The position numbers were made by a program, and so were the translations under genes. A stretch of DNA of 64,000 nucleotides from an uncultured Ruegeria sp. (GTDB lineage: Bacteria; Pseudomonadota; Alphaproteobacteria; Rhodobacterales; Rhodobacteraceae), in the NCBI RefSeq assembly GCF_947497005.1, contig NZ_CANMFF010000018.1:1-64000 (forward strand). The letters run 5' to 3'. The notes under the pieces are model-generated. The model did not search any database, was not told where the DNA came from, and saw nothing but the letters and a program-made list of their open reading frames with translations. This document shows, piece after piece, positions 45,363 through 53,491 of the stretch. The first letter of the stretch is position 1, and every line of letters begins with the position of its first letter.

Positions 45363-46364
45363 CAGGCTTTTCCTCTACTTTGGGCAGATACCAGTTTGCT
45401 GGCATAACTCATGGCGGTCAGAAGGCTGGCGGCATCGGCCTTGCCAGTTCCGGCAATATCGAATGCGGTGCCATGATCGGGGCTGTTGCGAACGAAGGGT
45501 AGACCAAGGGTGATGTTCACCCCTTTCTCCAGTCCCATGTATTTGACGGGGATCAGCCCGTGATCGTGGTATTGTGCCACGACAATATCGAACTCGCCCT
45601 GGCGCGCCATCATGAACACCGTGTCGCCGGGCCAAGGTCCGGAGGCGTTGATCCCTTCCGCCTGAGCTGCCTTGATTGCAGGCGTGATGATCTCAATCTC
45701 TTCCCTGCCAAACAGCCCACCTTCCCCGGCATGCGGGTTAAGGCCTGCAACTGCCACGCGCGGCCCCGTCGTATCCCAAGGCGGTGGCGCCCTCATGGGC
45801 CAGCCGGATTGCCGCCATCTGCGCCTCGAAGTTACCGCCCTTGATCGCGTCCGAAAGCGAGCAGTGAATGGTCACGAGGACCGTGCGGATCTCGTCGTTG
45901 CCAAGCAGCATTGCCACGCGCTCCGCCCCGCCAAAATCGGCCAGCATCTCAGTGTGCCCGGGATACTTGATTCCGGCTTGGGACAGCGCCTCCTTGTGGA
46001 TCGGAGCCGCGACAATACCGGACATCTGACCATCCAACGCAGAAGCGATGGCCCGCTGGATGGCATCAATGGCAGCCTGTCCGCTGTCAGCACAAATTTG
46101 TCCAAAGGGTGGAAGATCGGTCAGGTTGCCGGCGCGGAGAACCTCGATCACACCAAGGGCAAACCTGGCCTCCCGCACGCACTGCAAAGGGCGCACGGTA
46201 TGGTCTGTTCCGATGGTATCGATTGCCCGTTTCATCACTTTGGGACAGCCAAACACCACGGCTCGGGCGTCAGGTTGAGCTACAAGAGCCTTCACGATGA
46301 TCTCTGGGCCGATCCCGGACGGATCTCCCATGGTGATGGCCAATGGTTTGCCTTGGTTGGTCAT
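45362..46364 (-). pseudogene. PdxA2-like 4-phosphoacid dehydrogenase, frameshifted
   Basis: Start ATG at 46364 (TGATG overlap with the preceding fragment). The N-terminal part has ITMGDPSGIGPEIIVKAL and the metal site VAAPIHKEALSQAG. At the GGGG run (CCCC at 45764-45767 on the plus strand) one base is in excess: the first frame runs into HEGATALGYDGAARGS, whereas dropping one G gives YDGPRVAVAGLNPHAGEGG, the family's conserved sequence. The C-terminal part (VAQYHDHGLIPVKYMG, NITLGLPFVRNSPDHGTAFDIAG) is intact. Because it is paired with a DUF1537 fragment, this is probably the PdxA2 of D-threonate/D-erythronate breakdown, not vitamin B6 synthesis. Confidence 0.8.
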
Positions 46365-46669
46365 CAGATTGCCCTCTCGGATCGGGAGCAAAGCAGATCA
46401 GCAGCGCGCAGCAGAGTGTCATCGTCGCCAAAGCCGCCGGCTTTCATACCGAGAGTTGATTTGCGTCCGTCGGACAGCGTGGCGATCCCCAACGGAAAAC
46501 CTGGTTCAAGCTCACCCGCAAGGGTGAACTGCCGAACACCAATCCGGTTCAGCATCGCCTCCATTGTGTGGCCGCCGGTCGCAATCAGGACGTCACATCC
46601 TTCGACATGATCTGTCGCGTGATCTACCAGCTCCGCCAAAGCCTGCGCGGGAGAAGAAAGTCGAGCCGC
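46364..46669 (-). pseudogene. four-carbon acid sugar kinase (DUF1537), C-terminal fragment
   Basis: Only about 100 codons at the end of the frame survive: LVDHATDHVEGCDVLIATGGHTMEAML and ELEPGFPLGIATLSDGRKSTLGMKAGGFGDDDTLL, the nucleotide-binding end of DUF1537 kinases (usually about 400 residues). A TGA stop at about 46672 closes the frame upstream, and no N-terminal domain is found beyond it. It is followed by the frameshifted pdxA2-like gene with a TGATG overlap. Confidence 0.7.
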
Positions 46670-46854
46670 TCATCATGATGTCGCGGGGCATAACCTCAGC
46701 GCGAGTCGCGCCGGACAACCAATACCTTGATGTCGTCTACAACGGACCCGACGACTTGAACCTGCTCGCGGCGTAACCCCCAAACTGACCCTAGCCATCC
46801 ACGCCGCGAACGACTGCTCTCCGCCCGTCGTTCTGAAGTCTGCGCGTCTGCGGC

Positions 46855-46866
46855 GAATGTCCGGTA
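46855..46866 (+). repeat. dispersed repeat core 2 (GAATGTCCGGTA)
   Basis: Identical to 1394-1405. Confidence 0.45.
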
Positions 46867-47046
46867 CCCGCCCCAGGTTCCGGGCACGGCGGTCTTGATG
46901 CGTCTTCACCGGACTTTGAAGCCTTGTGCAGCGAAATGGCGCTTGGTCCACAGAGCCGTCATTCAGGCCTGGTGCAGCAAATGACTGTTTCGAGCCCAAA
47001 CTAACGGCTTCTGCGGTGTGAACGAATGGGCGCAAACCATTACGAT

Positions 47047-47277
47047 TCAGACATTCAAACCTTTAGCCCTGGCCGGGAGAACACCCACTGTCAAAATGAT
47101 ACAGCTCCATTTATTCGCCGCATTTCTGCGCGTTTGTTCAGGGCGCTCCAGGTAACCCAAGTTTTTGTACTTTTCAGCGAAGTATTGCCATACATTCATC
47201 CGAATTTTTCGACCTCTATTATCCGTTCCTATTAGTTCCATTTGTTGCGCCGACAATCCCGGTGTTCTGACGTACAT
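47047..47277 (-). CDS. small basic hypothetical protein, weak candidate
   Basis: 76 residues from an ATG at 47277, MYVRTPGLSAQQMELIG then IRMNVWQYFAEKYKNLGYLERPEQ. The middle section reads like a real helix-rich protein and contrasts with the spurious frames around it, but there is no clear ribosome site and the last 20 residues look unrelated. It may be a remnant of a longer gene. Confidence 0.3.
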   Translation of the reverse strand: MYVRTPGLSAQQMELIGTDNRGRKIRMNVWQYFAEKYKNLGYLERPEQTRRNAANKWSCIILTVGVLPARAKGLNV

Positions 47278-47310
47278 CTTGCCCAACGAAATTTCTCGTC
47301 TACTCGATCG

Positions 47311-48213
47311 TCAGTTTCCGACTGTCGGGAGTTGTAGATGTTGTGCAAGACGCTGCCATGCCCGTTCAGCATGCTCGGACTGCGCCTCGCGGAGACGTAC
47401 CAGGCGAATGATCAGAAGTTGCGAAGGTAAGACGTCGTCGATCCGCACCAACCGCCCTTGTGAAAGGTGTTCGACAATCAAGGAGTGCGGCAACCAGGCA
47501 ACCCCAATATCCGTTAGCACCAGTTGCAACACCGCCAGTGTCAGGGCGGTTTCGGCGACTATTGACACGGTGGTGTCCTTGGGCAGGCGCGGATTGATCA
47601 TCCGGGCGAAAACCTGCCCCAAAAAGACCTCTGACGGGTAGCTAATCGTTGGAAGAACCGCTGAATTGGCCTTGTTGCGGCCGTTCGGCGTTGCAACCGG
47701 GATCAAAAGGTCCGTTCCAAGATCCACCGTTTCAAAGGCATTAAACGGTACGGGTGTATCATCACCTGGAAGCGCATACATGATCGCAAAATCGACCTCT
47801 CTGGAGATCAAATGCATCAGACATTCATCCTGGTTGCCCGAACGCACCCGTGTCAAAACGTTACCATCCGTACTCAACGCCAGAACCACCTGCGGCGACA
47901 CTGTGGTGGTCAGCGCATGCTGACAGACAAAACCCAGTGATTTCGAAGCCTGATCGCTTGCGGTCTGCATGGTTTGGCGCAATTTGTGCATTCTTGCACT
48001 GAGATCACGTAACTCGGGCTCAAGCGCCCGCACGCCGGGCAACAGGGTAACCGGTTTGCGGCGGCGATCAAACAGTGCCGCGCCTATGCTGTCTTCAATG
48101 AGCCGCACCCGGCGAGTAAAGGCCGACTGCGTCAGAAACCGTTTTTCTGCCGCACGCGCCAAGGAGCCGCCATCAAGCACAGCTAAGATATCGTCTATCC
48201 ATTCAAGTCGCAT
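47311..48213 (-). CDS. LysR-family regulator (desulfhydrase locus)
   Basis: 300 residues from the ATG at 48213. Winged helix: LAVLDGGSLARAAEKRFLTQSAFTRRVRLIEDSIGAALFDR; then effector domain. It is divergent from the D-cysteine desulfhydrase-family gene; a perfect TTGCAA/TTGCAA element (48243-48257) sits 30 bases upstream. Likely activator of that gene pair. Confidence 0.9.
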   Translation of the reverse strand: MRLEWIDDILAVLDGGSLARAAEKRFLTQSAFTRRVRLIEDSIGAALFDRRRKPVTLLPGVRALEPELRDLSARMHKLRQTMQTASDQASKSLGFVCQHALTTTVSPQVVLALSTDGNVLTRVRSGNQDECLMHLISREVDFAIMYALPGDDTPVPFNAFETVDLGTDLLIPVATPNGRNKANSAVLPTISYPSEVFLGQVFARMINPRLPKDTTVSIVAETALTLAVLQLVLTDIGVAWLPHSLIVEHLSQGRLVRIDDVLPSQLLIIRLVRLREAQSEHAERAWQRLAQHLQLPTVGN

Positions 48214-48242
48214 GGAACACAGATATTGCATCCCACAATAAC

Positions 48243-48257
48243 TTGCAATTCTTGCAA
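48243..48257. promoter_or_regulatory. candidate LysR box
   Basis: TTGCAATTCTTGCAA: 6-base arms around TTC, containing T-N11-A (48244-48256). Confidence 0.5.
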
Positions 48258-48335
48258 TATATGATCGGTATTTCGCATTAGGAACCGCAATTTTAGACGG
48301 ATAAGTTGAGGAAAGCCAAAATTAGGAGTCTTCTT

Positions 48336-49349
48336 ATGCATCTCGCCCGCTTTCCCCGGCTGCATCTTGCCCATCTGCCCACACCGCTTGAGCCGATGAA
48401 ACGGCTTTCCAAAGAGTTGGGTTGTGAAATCTGGATCAAACGCGACGATTGCACTGGCATGTCCACGGGCGGCAACAAGACCCGAAAGCTTGAATTCCTC
48501 ATGGCCGAGGCCGAGGAACAGGGCGCCGACATGGTGATGACGCAAGGCGCGACCCAGACAAATCATGGCCGCCAGACCGCTGCTTTCGCGGCCAAGCTGG
48601 GTTTTGATTGTCATATCCTACTCGAGGACAGGACTGGCTATCAGGACGGGAACTACAACACCAACGGCAACGTCCTGCTGGATCACCTGCATGGTGCCAC
48701 AACCGAGAAGTTTCCCGGTGGACACAACATGGTTGAAGAAATGCAGAACGCCGCCGAGAAGAAGCGTGCCGAAGGACGCAACGTTTACGTTATCCCTGGC
48801 GGTGGCTCAAACCCGACTGGTGCGCTTGGTTACGTAAATGCAGCCTTCGAACTTTTGTCTCAGGCTAATGAGCGGGGTCTTCGGATTGATCGGCTGGTAC
48901 ATGCGACAGGGTCTTCAGGCACTCAGGCCGGGCTGGTCACGGGCATGTGCGCGATGAATTCCATGGTCCCTGTTCTGGGCATAGGCACGCGGGCACCGCA
49001 AGCCAAACAGGAACAGATGGTTTATGATCTTGCCTGCAAAACAGCAGAAAAGCTGGGCTGCGCTGGCATCGTCAAGCGTGAAGACGTGATGGCCAATACC
49101 GATTATGTTGGCGAAGGCTACGGGTTGCCGACGGAAAGCGGCATTGAGGCGATCCGGATGTTCGCCGAGTTGGAAGGCATTCTGCTTGACCCCTGCTATT
49201 CGGCTAAGGGCGCAGCGGGCCTAATCGACCTTGCTCGCAAGGGAGAATTCAAGGATCAGCGGGTTGTATTCCTTCATACCGGTGGCGCGGCGGCCCTGGG
49301 CGGCTACGAATTTGCCTTCGACCACGCAAATCGCTGGGTTCATATCTAA
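48336..49349 (+). CDS. D-cysteine desulfhydrase / L-cysteate sulfo-lyase family PLP enzyme
   Basis: 337 residues from the ATG at 48336 (MHLARFPRL). Fold-type II PLP enzyme of the ACC deaminase/DcyD/CuyA group: WIKRDDCTGMSTGGNKTRKLEFLM gives the PLP lysine at Lys51; TQGATQTNHGRQTAAFAAKLG and ATGSSGTQAGLVTGM bind substrate and phosphate. Family members release pyruvate, ammonia and sulfide (D-cysteine) or sulfite (L-cysteate, CuyA of roseobacters). Which one applies here cannot be read from the sequence. It is followed 3 bases later by an Asp/Glu racemase and has a divergent LysR, so a D-amino-acid role is plausible. Confidence 0.85.
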   Translation: MHLARFPRLHLAHLPTPLEPMKRLSKELGCEIWIKRDDCTGMSTGGNKTRKLEFLMAEAEEQGADMVMTQGATQTNHGRQTAAFAAKLGFDCHILLEDRTGYQDGNYNTNGNVLLDHLHGATTEKFPGGHNMVEEMQNAAEKKRAEGRNVYVIPGGGSNPTGALGYVNAAFELLSQANERGLRIDRLVHATGSSGTQAGLVTGMCAMNSMVPVLGIGTRAPQAKQEQMVYDLACKTAEKLGCAGIVKREDVMANTDYVGEGYGLPTESGIEAIRMFAELEGILLDPCYSAKGAAGLIDLARKGEFKDQRVVFLHTGGAAALGGYEFAFDHANRWVHI

Positions 49350-49352
49350 GCC

Positions 49353-50069
49353 ATGGGCGCGCTACGTCCTGTAGGCATACTCGGCGGCATGGGCCCCGAG
49401 GCGACAATCCTCCTCCAACGCAAGTTGGTGGAGGCCGTCCCGGCGCGAGATGACAACGACCACATTCCCCTTTTGATCGATATGAATCCGCAGGTCCCGT
49501 CGCGGATTGCCCACCTGATCGAGGGGACAGGCATTGATCCAGGGGACACTCTGGCAACTATGGCGCGTCGGCTTCAAACAGCCGGGGCCAAGGCTCTGGC
49601 GATGCCCTGTAACACTGCGCATCACTATACCGGGGCAATCACAGCAGCAGTGGACATCCCCTTGCTAAACATGGTCGAGTTGGCGGCGGATCACGCCGCA
49701 CAAAAGCTTGGAGCCGGAGGCTGTGTCGGCATGCTTGCCTCACCCGCGGTACGCCACACCCGACTTTTCGATACCGCTCTTTCAGAACGCGGGCTGTCTG
49801 TTGTCTGGCCTGCGAAAGACGATGCCCTGCTGGCGGCCATCCGTACGATCAAGGCCAAGGGTCCCTGCACATGTGCCCGTGACTCGGTGTTTGCAGCTTC
49901 GAAAGATCTTGTCAGCGCCGGAGCGGACCTGCAAATCATCGCCTGCTCAGAATTTTCGCTTGTTTCCGACAGTGTCGCTGGGGATGCCAACGTCAGCGAT
50001 ACAGTCGACCTCTTGGTCCAGGCTATCATCGAGGCGGCAACGGTCGACAGCTCCAAAGACATTGGGTAG
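49353..50069 (+). CDS. aspartate/glutamate racemase family protein
   Basis: 238 residues. Asp/Glu racemase fold with two catalytic cysteines: PCNTAHHY (Cys86) and IIACSEFSL (Cys198). The N-terminal GILGGMGPEAT is the family signature. PLP-independent. It starts 3 bases after the desulfhydrase-family gene, indicating a common transcript. It could racemise cysteate, cysteine, aspartate or a related acidic amino acid to feed or spare its partner. Confidence 0.85.
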   Translation: MGALRPVGILGGMGPEATILLQRKLVEAVPARDDNDHIPLLIDMNPQVPSRIAHLIEGTGIDPGDTLATMARRLQTAGAKALAMPCNTAHHYTGAITAAVDIPLLNMVELAADHAAQKLGAGGCVGMLASPAVRHTRLFDTALSERGLSVVWPAKDDALLAAIRTIKAKGPCTCARDSVFAASKDLVSAGADLQIIACSEFSLVSDSVAGDANVSDTVDLLVQAIIEAATVDSSKDIG

Positions 50070-50212
50070 CGAACGAATGCCTGCTTGATTCCAACCGTTC
50101 ACCGGGCGCCGAATTAGCCTGCGTCGAAGCTGCATGAGCGCGTCATGGGCTCAATGTTGAAATTCTCATCACCGCTGCCCGCCGAAACAACAGCGCGTAA
50201 TATGCAGTTCCG

Positions 50213-51097
50213 TTAAAGCAGGTCCCACAATTTGCGTGCGGTCGCATCAAGGGCATCAGGGTTCGACAGGGCAGATATAGTTAAAGAGGTGCACCACGTA
50301 TCGTCGCCAACCGGCACCAGCACTCCATCGGCAAGTTCGGTCGAAATCGCAGTTTCTGGCATCCAGGCAAATCCACTGCCTTTCAAAAGCCGCCGCTTGA
50401 TCGTTTCGACCAATCCATCGACATAGATCGTCTCGGCATTCAGCATTTGCCGTTCGACTGTGTTCTCAACCACCATTCCCAAAAACGATGATCGCTCATA
50501 CGCCAGATGTGGAATGGGCGGGCCGTCTGTCTTGCCAAGATCCCACCCGTTGGCCCGGGCTGTTTCAGCGGCGGCGACAGGGACAAGGCGGTCTATCAGT
50601 AGGTCTTTTCTTTCGAATGCCGCCTCATCGATCAATGGCGAGACTGAATGGTGATAGTAGCACAGCAAAACGTCGACCGCACCTTCAACAAGAAGCTCGC
50701 AGCAAGTGCTGAGGGAATCAGACACCACACGTGTGCGCAATTCGGGGATTTGCAGCTGCAGTTCTTCAATTCGCGTTGCGAGATAATTGACTGAAATTGT
50801 GTGAAGTACCGAAAACCGGATGAACCGGCTGTCCCCGCGATCCGCATCCCGTAACGATTGACGGGTCTCGGACAGTTGTGAAATCGCATCCAAGGCCACC
50901 GGCAGAAACTGTTCTCCGGCGTCGGTCAAACGCACAGGATAGGTGGCACGATTAACCAAAGGAAGTCCAACCCAGTTTTCCAAGGCTTTGATTCTTCGGC
51001 TGAAAGCCGATTGCGTGATGTTCCTCTCGTCCGACGCCCGGGTAAAATTCAGGGTTCGGGCAAGGCATTCAAAGTCACGGAGCCAATTCAAATCCAT
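50213..51097 (-). CDS. LysR-family regulator (betaine importer locus)
   Basis: 294 residues. Winged helix: NFTRASDERNITQSAFSRRIKALENWVGLPLVNRATYPVRLTDAGEQF. Effector domain with LSTCCELLVEGAVDVLLCYYHHS. It is divergent from the betaine-type importer operon; a T-N11-A element (51141-51163) is between the genes. Confidence 0.9.
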   Translation of the reverse strand: MDLNWLRDFECLARTLNFTRASDERNITQSAFSRRIKALENWVGLPLVNRATYPVRLTDAGEQFLPVALDAISQLSETRQSLRDADRGDSRFIRFSVLHTISVNYLATRIEELQLQIPELRTRVVSDSLSTCCELLVEGAVDVLLCYYHHSVSPLIDEAAFERKDLLIDRLVPVAAAETARANGWDLGKTDGPPIPHLAYERSSFLGMVVENTVERQMLNAETIYVDGLVETIKRRLLKGSGFAWMPETAISTELADGVLVPVGDDTWCTSLTISALSNPDALDATARKLWDLL

Positions 51098-51140
51098 TGT
51101 GCGTCCCTGTCTGTCTGCTGTGGGTGACGAGTGTAATCAT

Positions 51141-51163
51141 AACTATGCAATGTTGGAATAGTT
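51141..51163. promoter_or_regulatory. candidate LysR box
   Basis: AACTAT, 11 bases, ATAGTT: perfect 6-base arms, with T51146-N11-A51158. It is 44 bases upstream of the LysR start. Confidence 0.5.
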
Positions 51164-51364
51164 TGATGAAATGTTCGAATTGGCCTGCGGAAATCGCTTT
51201 GCTCTAGACTTTCAAGCAGGAATCGAAGGCCCGGCCTTGCATCGGACCACTGTCCAACAGCCATGAGGAGGTAATTGCTTTCCGATCAAAGCCATGAGTT
51301 GGAGGCACAAAGAGATCAAAAAACTGACGTCGGAACACGGCGCATCTCAACAGAGGAGACTACC

Positions 51365-52330
51365 ATGAGAACCAAACTGAAAACACTGGGTCTGGCGGCT
51401 GCAGTCGGCGCGTTTGCGATGCCTGCTCTCGCCGCCGAAGAGGTCAAAATCGGCGTGCCCTCCTGGACTGGCGCACAGGCGATTGCCCATCTTCTGGGTG
51501 CTGTGGTTGAAACGCGCATCGGTGGTCAGGTTGAATACGTACCGGGCAACAACGCGACGATTTTCCAGGCGATGGATCAGGGCAAGGGAGACATTGATGT
51601 GCACCCCGATGTCTGGCTGCCGAATCAGGAAAGTTTCACCAAGAAATACGTTGACGAAGCGGGTACCGTAACCTTGTCGTCGAACCCCTATGAAGGAAAC
51701 CAGGGCTTCTGCGTTTCGCAGGATTTCGGCAATAAGATGAACATCACCGATATTGCTGATCTGGGCCGCCCGGACGTCGCCTCAGCGATGGATAGCGATG
51801 GCAACGGCAAGGGTGAGATTTGGATTGGCGCCCCCGGTTGGGCTTCGGCCAATGTCAACGAGGTTAAGACCCGTGACTATGGCCTTCTTGATTTCATCGA
51901 TCCGATCCGTGCCGAAGAAAGCGTCAAGACCGCGCGCATCAAGGACAGTATCGCTAAAGGCGAAGGTTATGCTTTCTACTGCTATAAACCACACGCGGTT
52001 TGGTACATGTTCGACGTCCAGATGCTGACCGAGCCGACCTTTGATCCGGCCAAATACGTGATGGTTCAGCCGTCAGATGACCCTGATTGGTACAGCAAGT
52101 CCTCGGTTGCCACCAAGGACGCTCTGAAGAACGTTCAGATTGCATGGTCAAATTCGCTTGAAGATCGCTCACCTGCGATTGCGGAATTCTTTGCCAACTT
52201 TGCTCTGACTGCTGATGACGTCAGCGGTTTCGCCTATGAAATCAGCGGCAAGGGCCGTGATCCAGCAGAGGTTGCCCGTGAGTGGGTTGAAGCCAATCCC
52301 GACCGGGTCGACGCTTGGTTGGGCCTCTGA
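51365..52330 (+). CDS. betaine/choline-type ABC binding protein (OpuAC/ProX)
   Basis: 321 residues from the ATG at 51365, with GGAGACTACC upstream. Signal peptide ends LAA. OpuAC family: KIGVPSWTGAQAIAHLLGAVVE, QAMDQGKGDIDVHPDVWLPNQ, and a run of aromatic residues able to form the cage for a quaternary ammonium group. Ligand: glycine betaine, DMSP or another zwitterion. A terminator-like hairpin follows (52350-52380), so the binding protein is probably made in excess of the rest. Confidence 0.9.
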   Translation: MRTKLKTLGLAAAVGAFAMPALAAEEVKIGVPSWTGAQAIAHLLGAVVETRIGGQVEYVPGNNATIFQAMDQGKGDIDVHPDVWLPNQESFTKKYVDEAGTVTLSSNPYEGNQGFCVSQDFGNKMNITDIADLGRPDVASAMDSDGNGKGEIWIGAPGWASANVNEVKTRDYGLLDFIDPIRAEESVKTARIKDSIAKGEGYAFYCYKPHAVWYMFDVQMLTEPTFDPAKYVMVQPSDDPDWYSKSSVATKDALKNVQIAWSNSLEDRSPAIAEFFANFALTADDVSGFAYEISGKGRDPAEVAREWVEANPDRVDAWLGL

Positions 52331-52349
52331 TCCGGTCTCTGTTAATCAT

Positions 52350-52390
52350 GCCGACACCGTTGATACCATTCGGTGTCGGCTTCTTTCCCT
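52350..52390 (+). terminator. intra-operon hairpin after the binding-protein gene
   Basis: GCCGACACCG (52350-52359), 11-base loop, CGGTGTCGGC (52371-52380), then TTCTTTCCCTTTT. A ten-base perfect stem with a weak T-run: a partial terminator or mRNA-stabilising hairpin between the binding-protein and ATPase genes. Confidence 0.65.
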
Positions 52391-52417
52391 TTTCGCTTTT
52401 GCCCCTCAAACTTTGAG

Positions 52418-53491
52418 ATGTCTCGCATGTCCTCTGAACCGGCCGATACCGTTGTCGAAATTTCGAATGTCTGGAAGATTTTCGGCGCGAACCCTCAAGT
52501 CGCGTTGCAGGCGATCCGTGACCGAGGCCTCAGCAAGGCCGAGATTCTGGCAGAGCTGGGCGCGGTGGTTGGCGTCGCCGATGTCAGCTTGTCGGTGAAC
52601 CGTGGCGAAATCTTTTGCATTATGGGGCTGTCGGGCAGTGGTAAATCCACGCTGGTCCGCCATTTCAACCGCCTTTTGGAGCCTACGGCAGGTAAAATCG
52701 AAATCGAGGGCACCGATGTCATGGCCCTTGGCCCGAAAGAGCTTCAGGAATTTCGTAACCGAAAGATCGGCATGGTGTTCCAGAACTTTGCCCTGATGCC
52801 GCACCGTTCGGTTTTGGACAATGTGGCGATGCCTCTGGAAATCCGCCAGATTGCCAAGAACGAGCGTATGCGACAGGCGGCAGCCATTCTCGATATCGTT
52901 GAGCTGGGCGCTTGGGGATCAAAATTTGCTCATGAATTGTCAGGCGGCATGCAACAGCGTGTCGGCTTGGCCCGCGCCCTGGCAGCAAACCCAGATGTTC
53001 TATTGATGGACGAGCCATTTTCGGCTCTTGACCCTCTGATCCGGCGCCAGTTGCAGGACGAGTTTATTCGCCTGTCCAAAATTTTGAAAAAGACCACGAT
53101 CTTCATCACCCATGATCTGGATGAAGCGGTTCGTATCGGTGACCGGATAGCAATCATGCGCGACGGCAAGATGGTACAGATCGGCACCGCTGAAGATATC
53201 GTTATGAATCCCGCAGATGACTACGTTGCCGATTTTGTCGCCGGGATTTCGCGGCTTAAAGTCGTGCATGCCCACGCCGTAATGCAACCGCTTGAACAAT
53301 ATACCGCCGCCAACGGACCGGTTCACAGCGATGCTCCACGGGTCGAAGAAAGCGAAACCCTTAGCAATCTGATCAACATGGCGATTGACGACCCAAAACC
53401 CATACTCGTGCAGGACGGCGACAGGGACATTGGCATCATCACACGCGCCGACTTGCTGCGCACCGTGATCGAAGGGACAGAAGTATCATGA
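52418..53491 (+). CDS. proV: betaine-type ABC transporter ATPase with CBS region (ProV/OpuA-like)
   Basis: About 357 residues; the ATG at 52418 or 52427 could start it. Walker A MGLSGSGKST, signature LSGGMQQRVGLARALAANPD, Walker B LLMDEPFSALDP, H-loop FITHDLDEA. The C-terminal 100 residues form a CBS-like part (ILVQDGDRDIGIITRADLLRTVIEG), which in the family senses ionic strength or nucleotides. Its end overlaps the permease start by 4 bases (ATGA). Confidence 0.9.
   Translation: MSRMSSEPADTVVEISNVWKIFGANPQVALQAIRDRGLSKAEILAELGAVVGVADVSLSVNRGEIFCIMGLSGSGKSTLVRHFNRLLEPTAGKIEIEGTDVMALGPKELQEFRNRKIGMVFQNFALMPHRSVLDNVAMPLEIRQIAKNERMRQAAAILDIVELGAWGSKFAHELSGGMQQRVGLARALAANPDVLLMDEPFSALDPLIRRQLQDEFIRLSKILKKTTIFITHDLDEAVRIGDRIAIMRDGKMVQIGTAEDIVMNPADDYVADFVAGISRLKVVHAHAVMQPLEQYTAANGPVHSDAPRVEESETLSNLINMAIDDPKPILVQDGDRDIGIITRADLLRTVIEGTEVS

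Larger units (their letters stand above)
46670..47310. other. gene-poor gap with repeat-like sequence
   Basis: Where the rest of the kinase gene should be, there is repeat-like sequence (core 2 at 46855-46866, and TGCAGCGAA at 46927). On the minus strand a small open frame at 47047-47277 is a weak gene candidate. Confidence 0.4.

Noticed and set aside
45362..46364. Vitamin B6 biosynthesis PdxA
   Set aside because: The DUF1537 fragment next to it points to acid-sugar PdxA2 instead.
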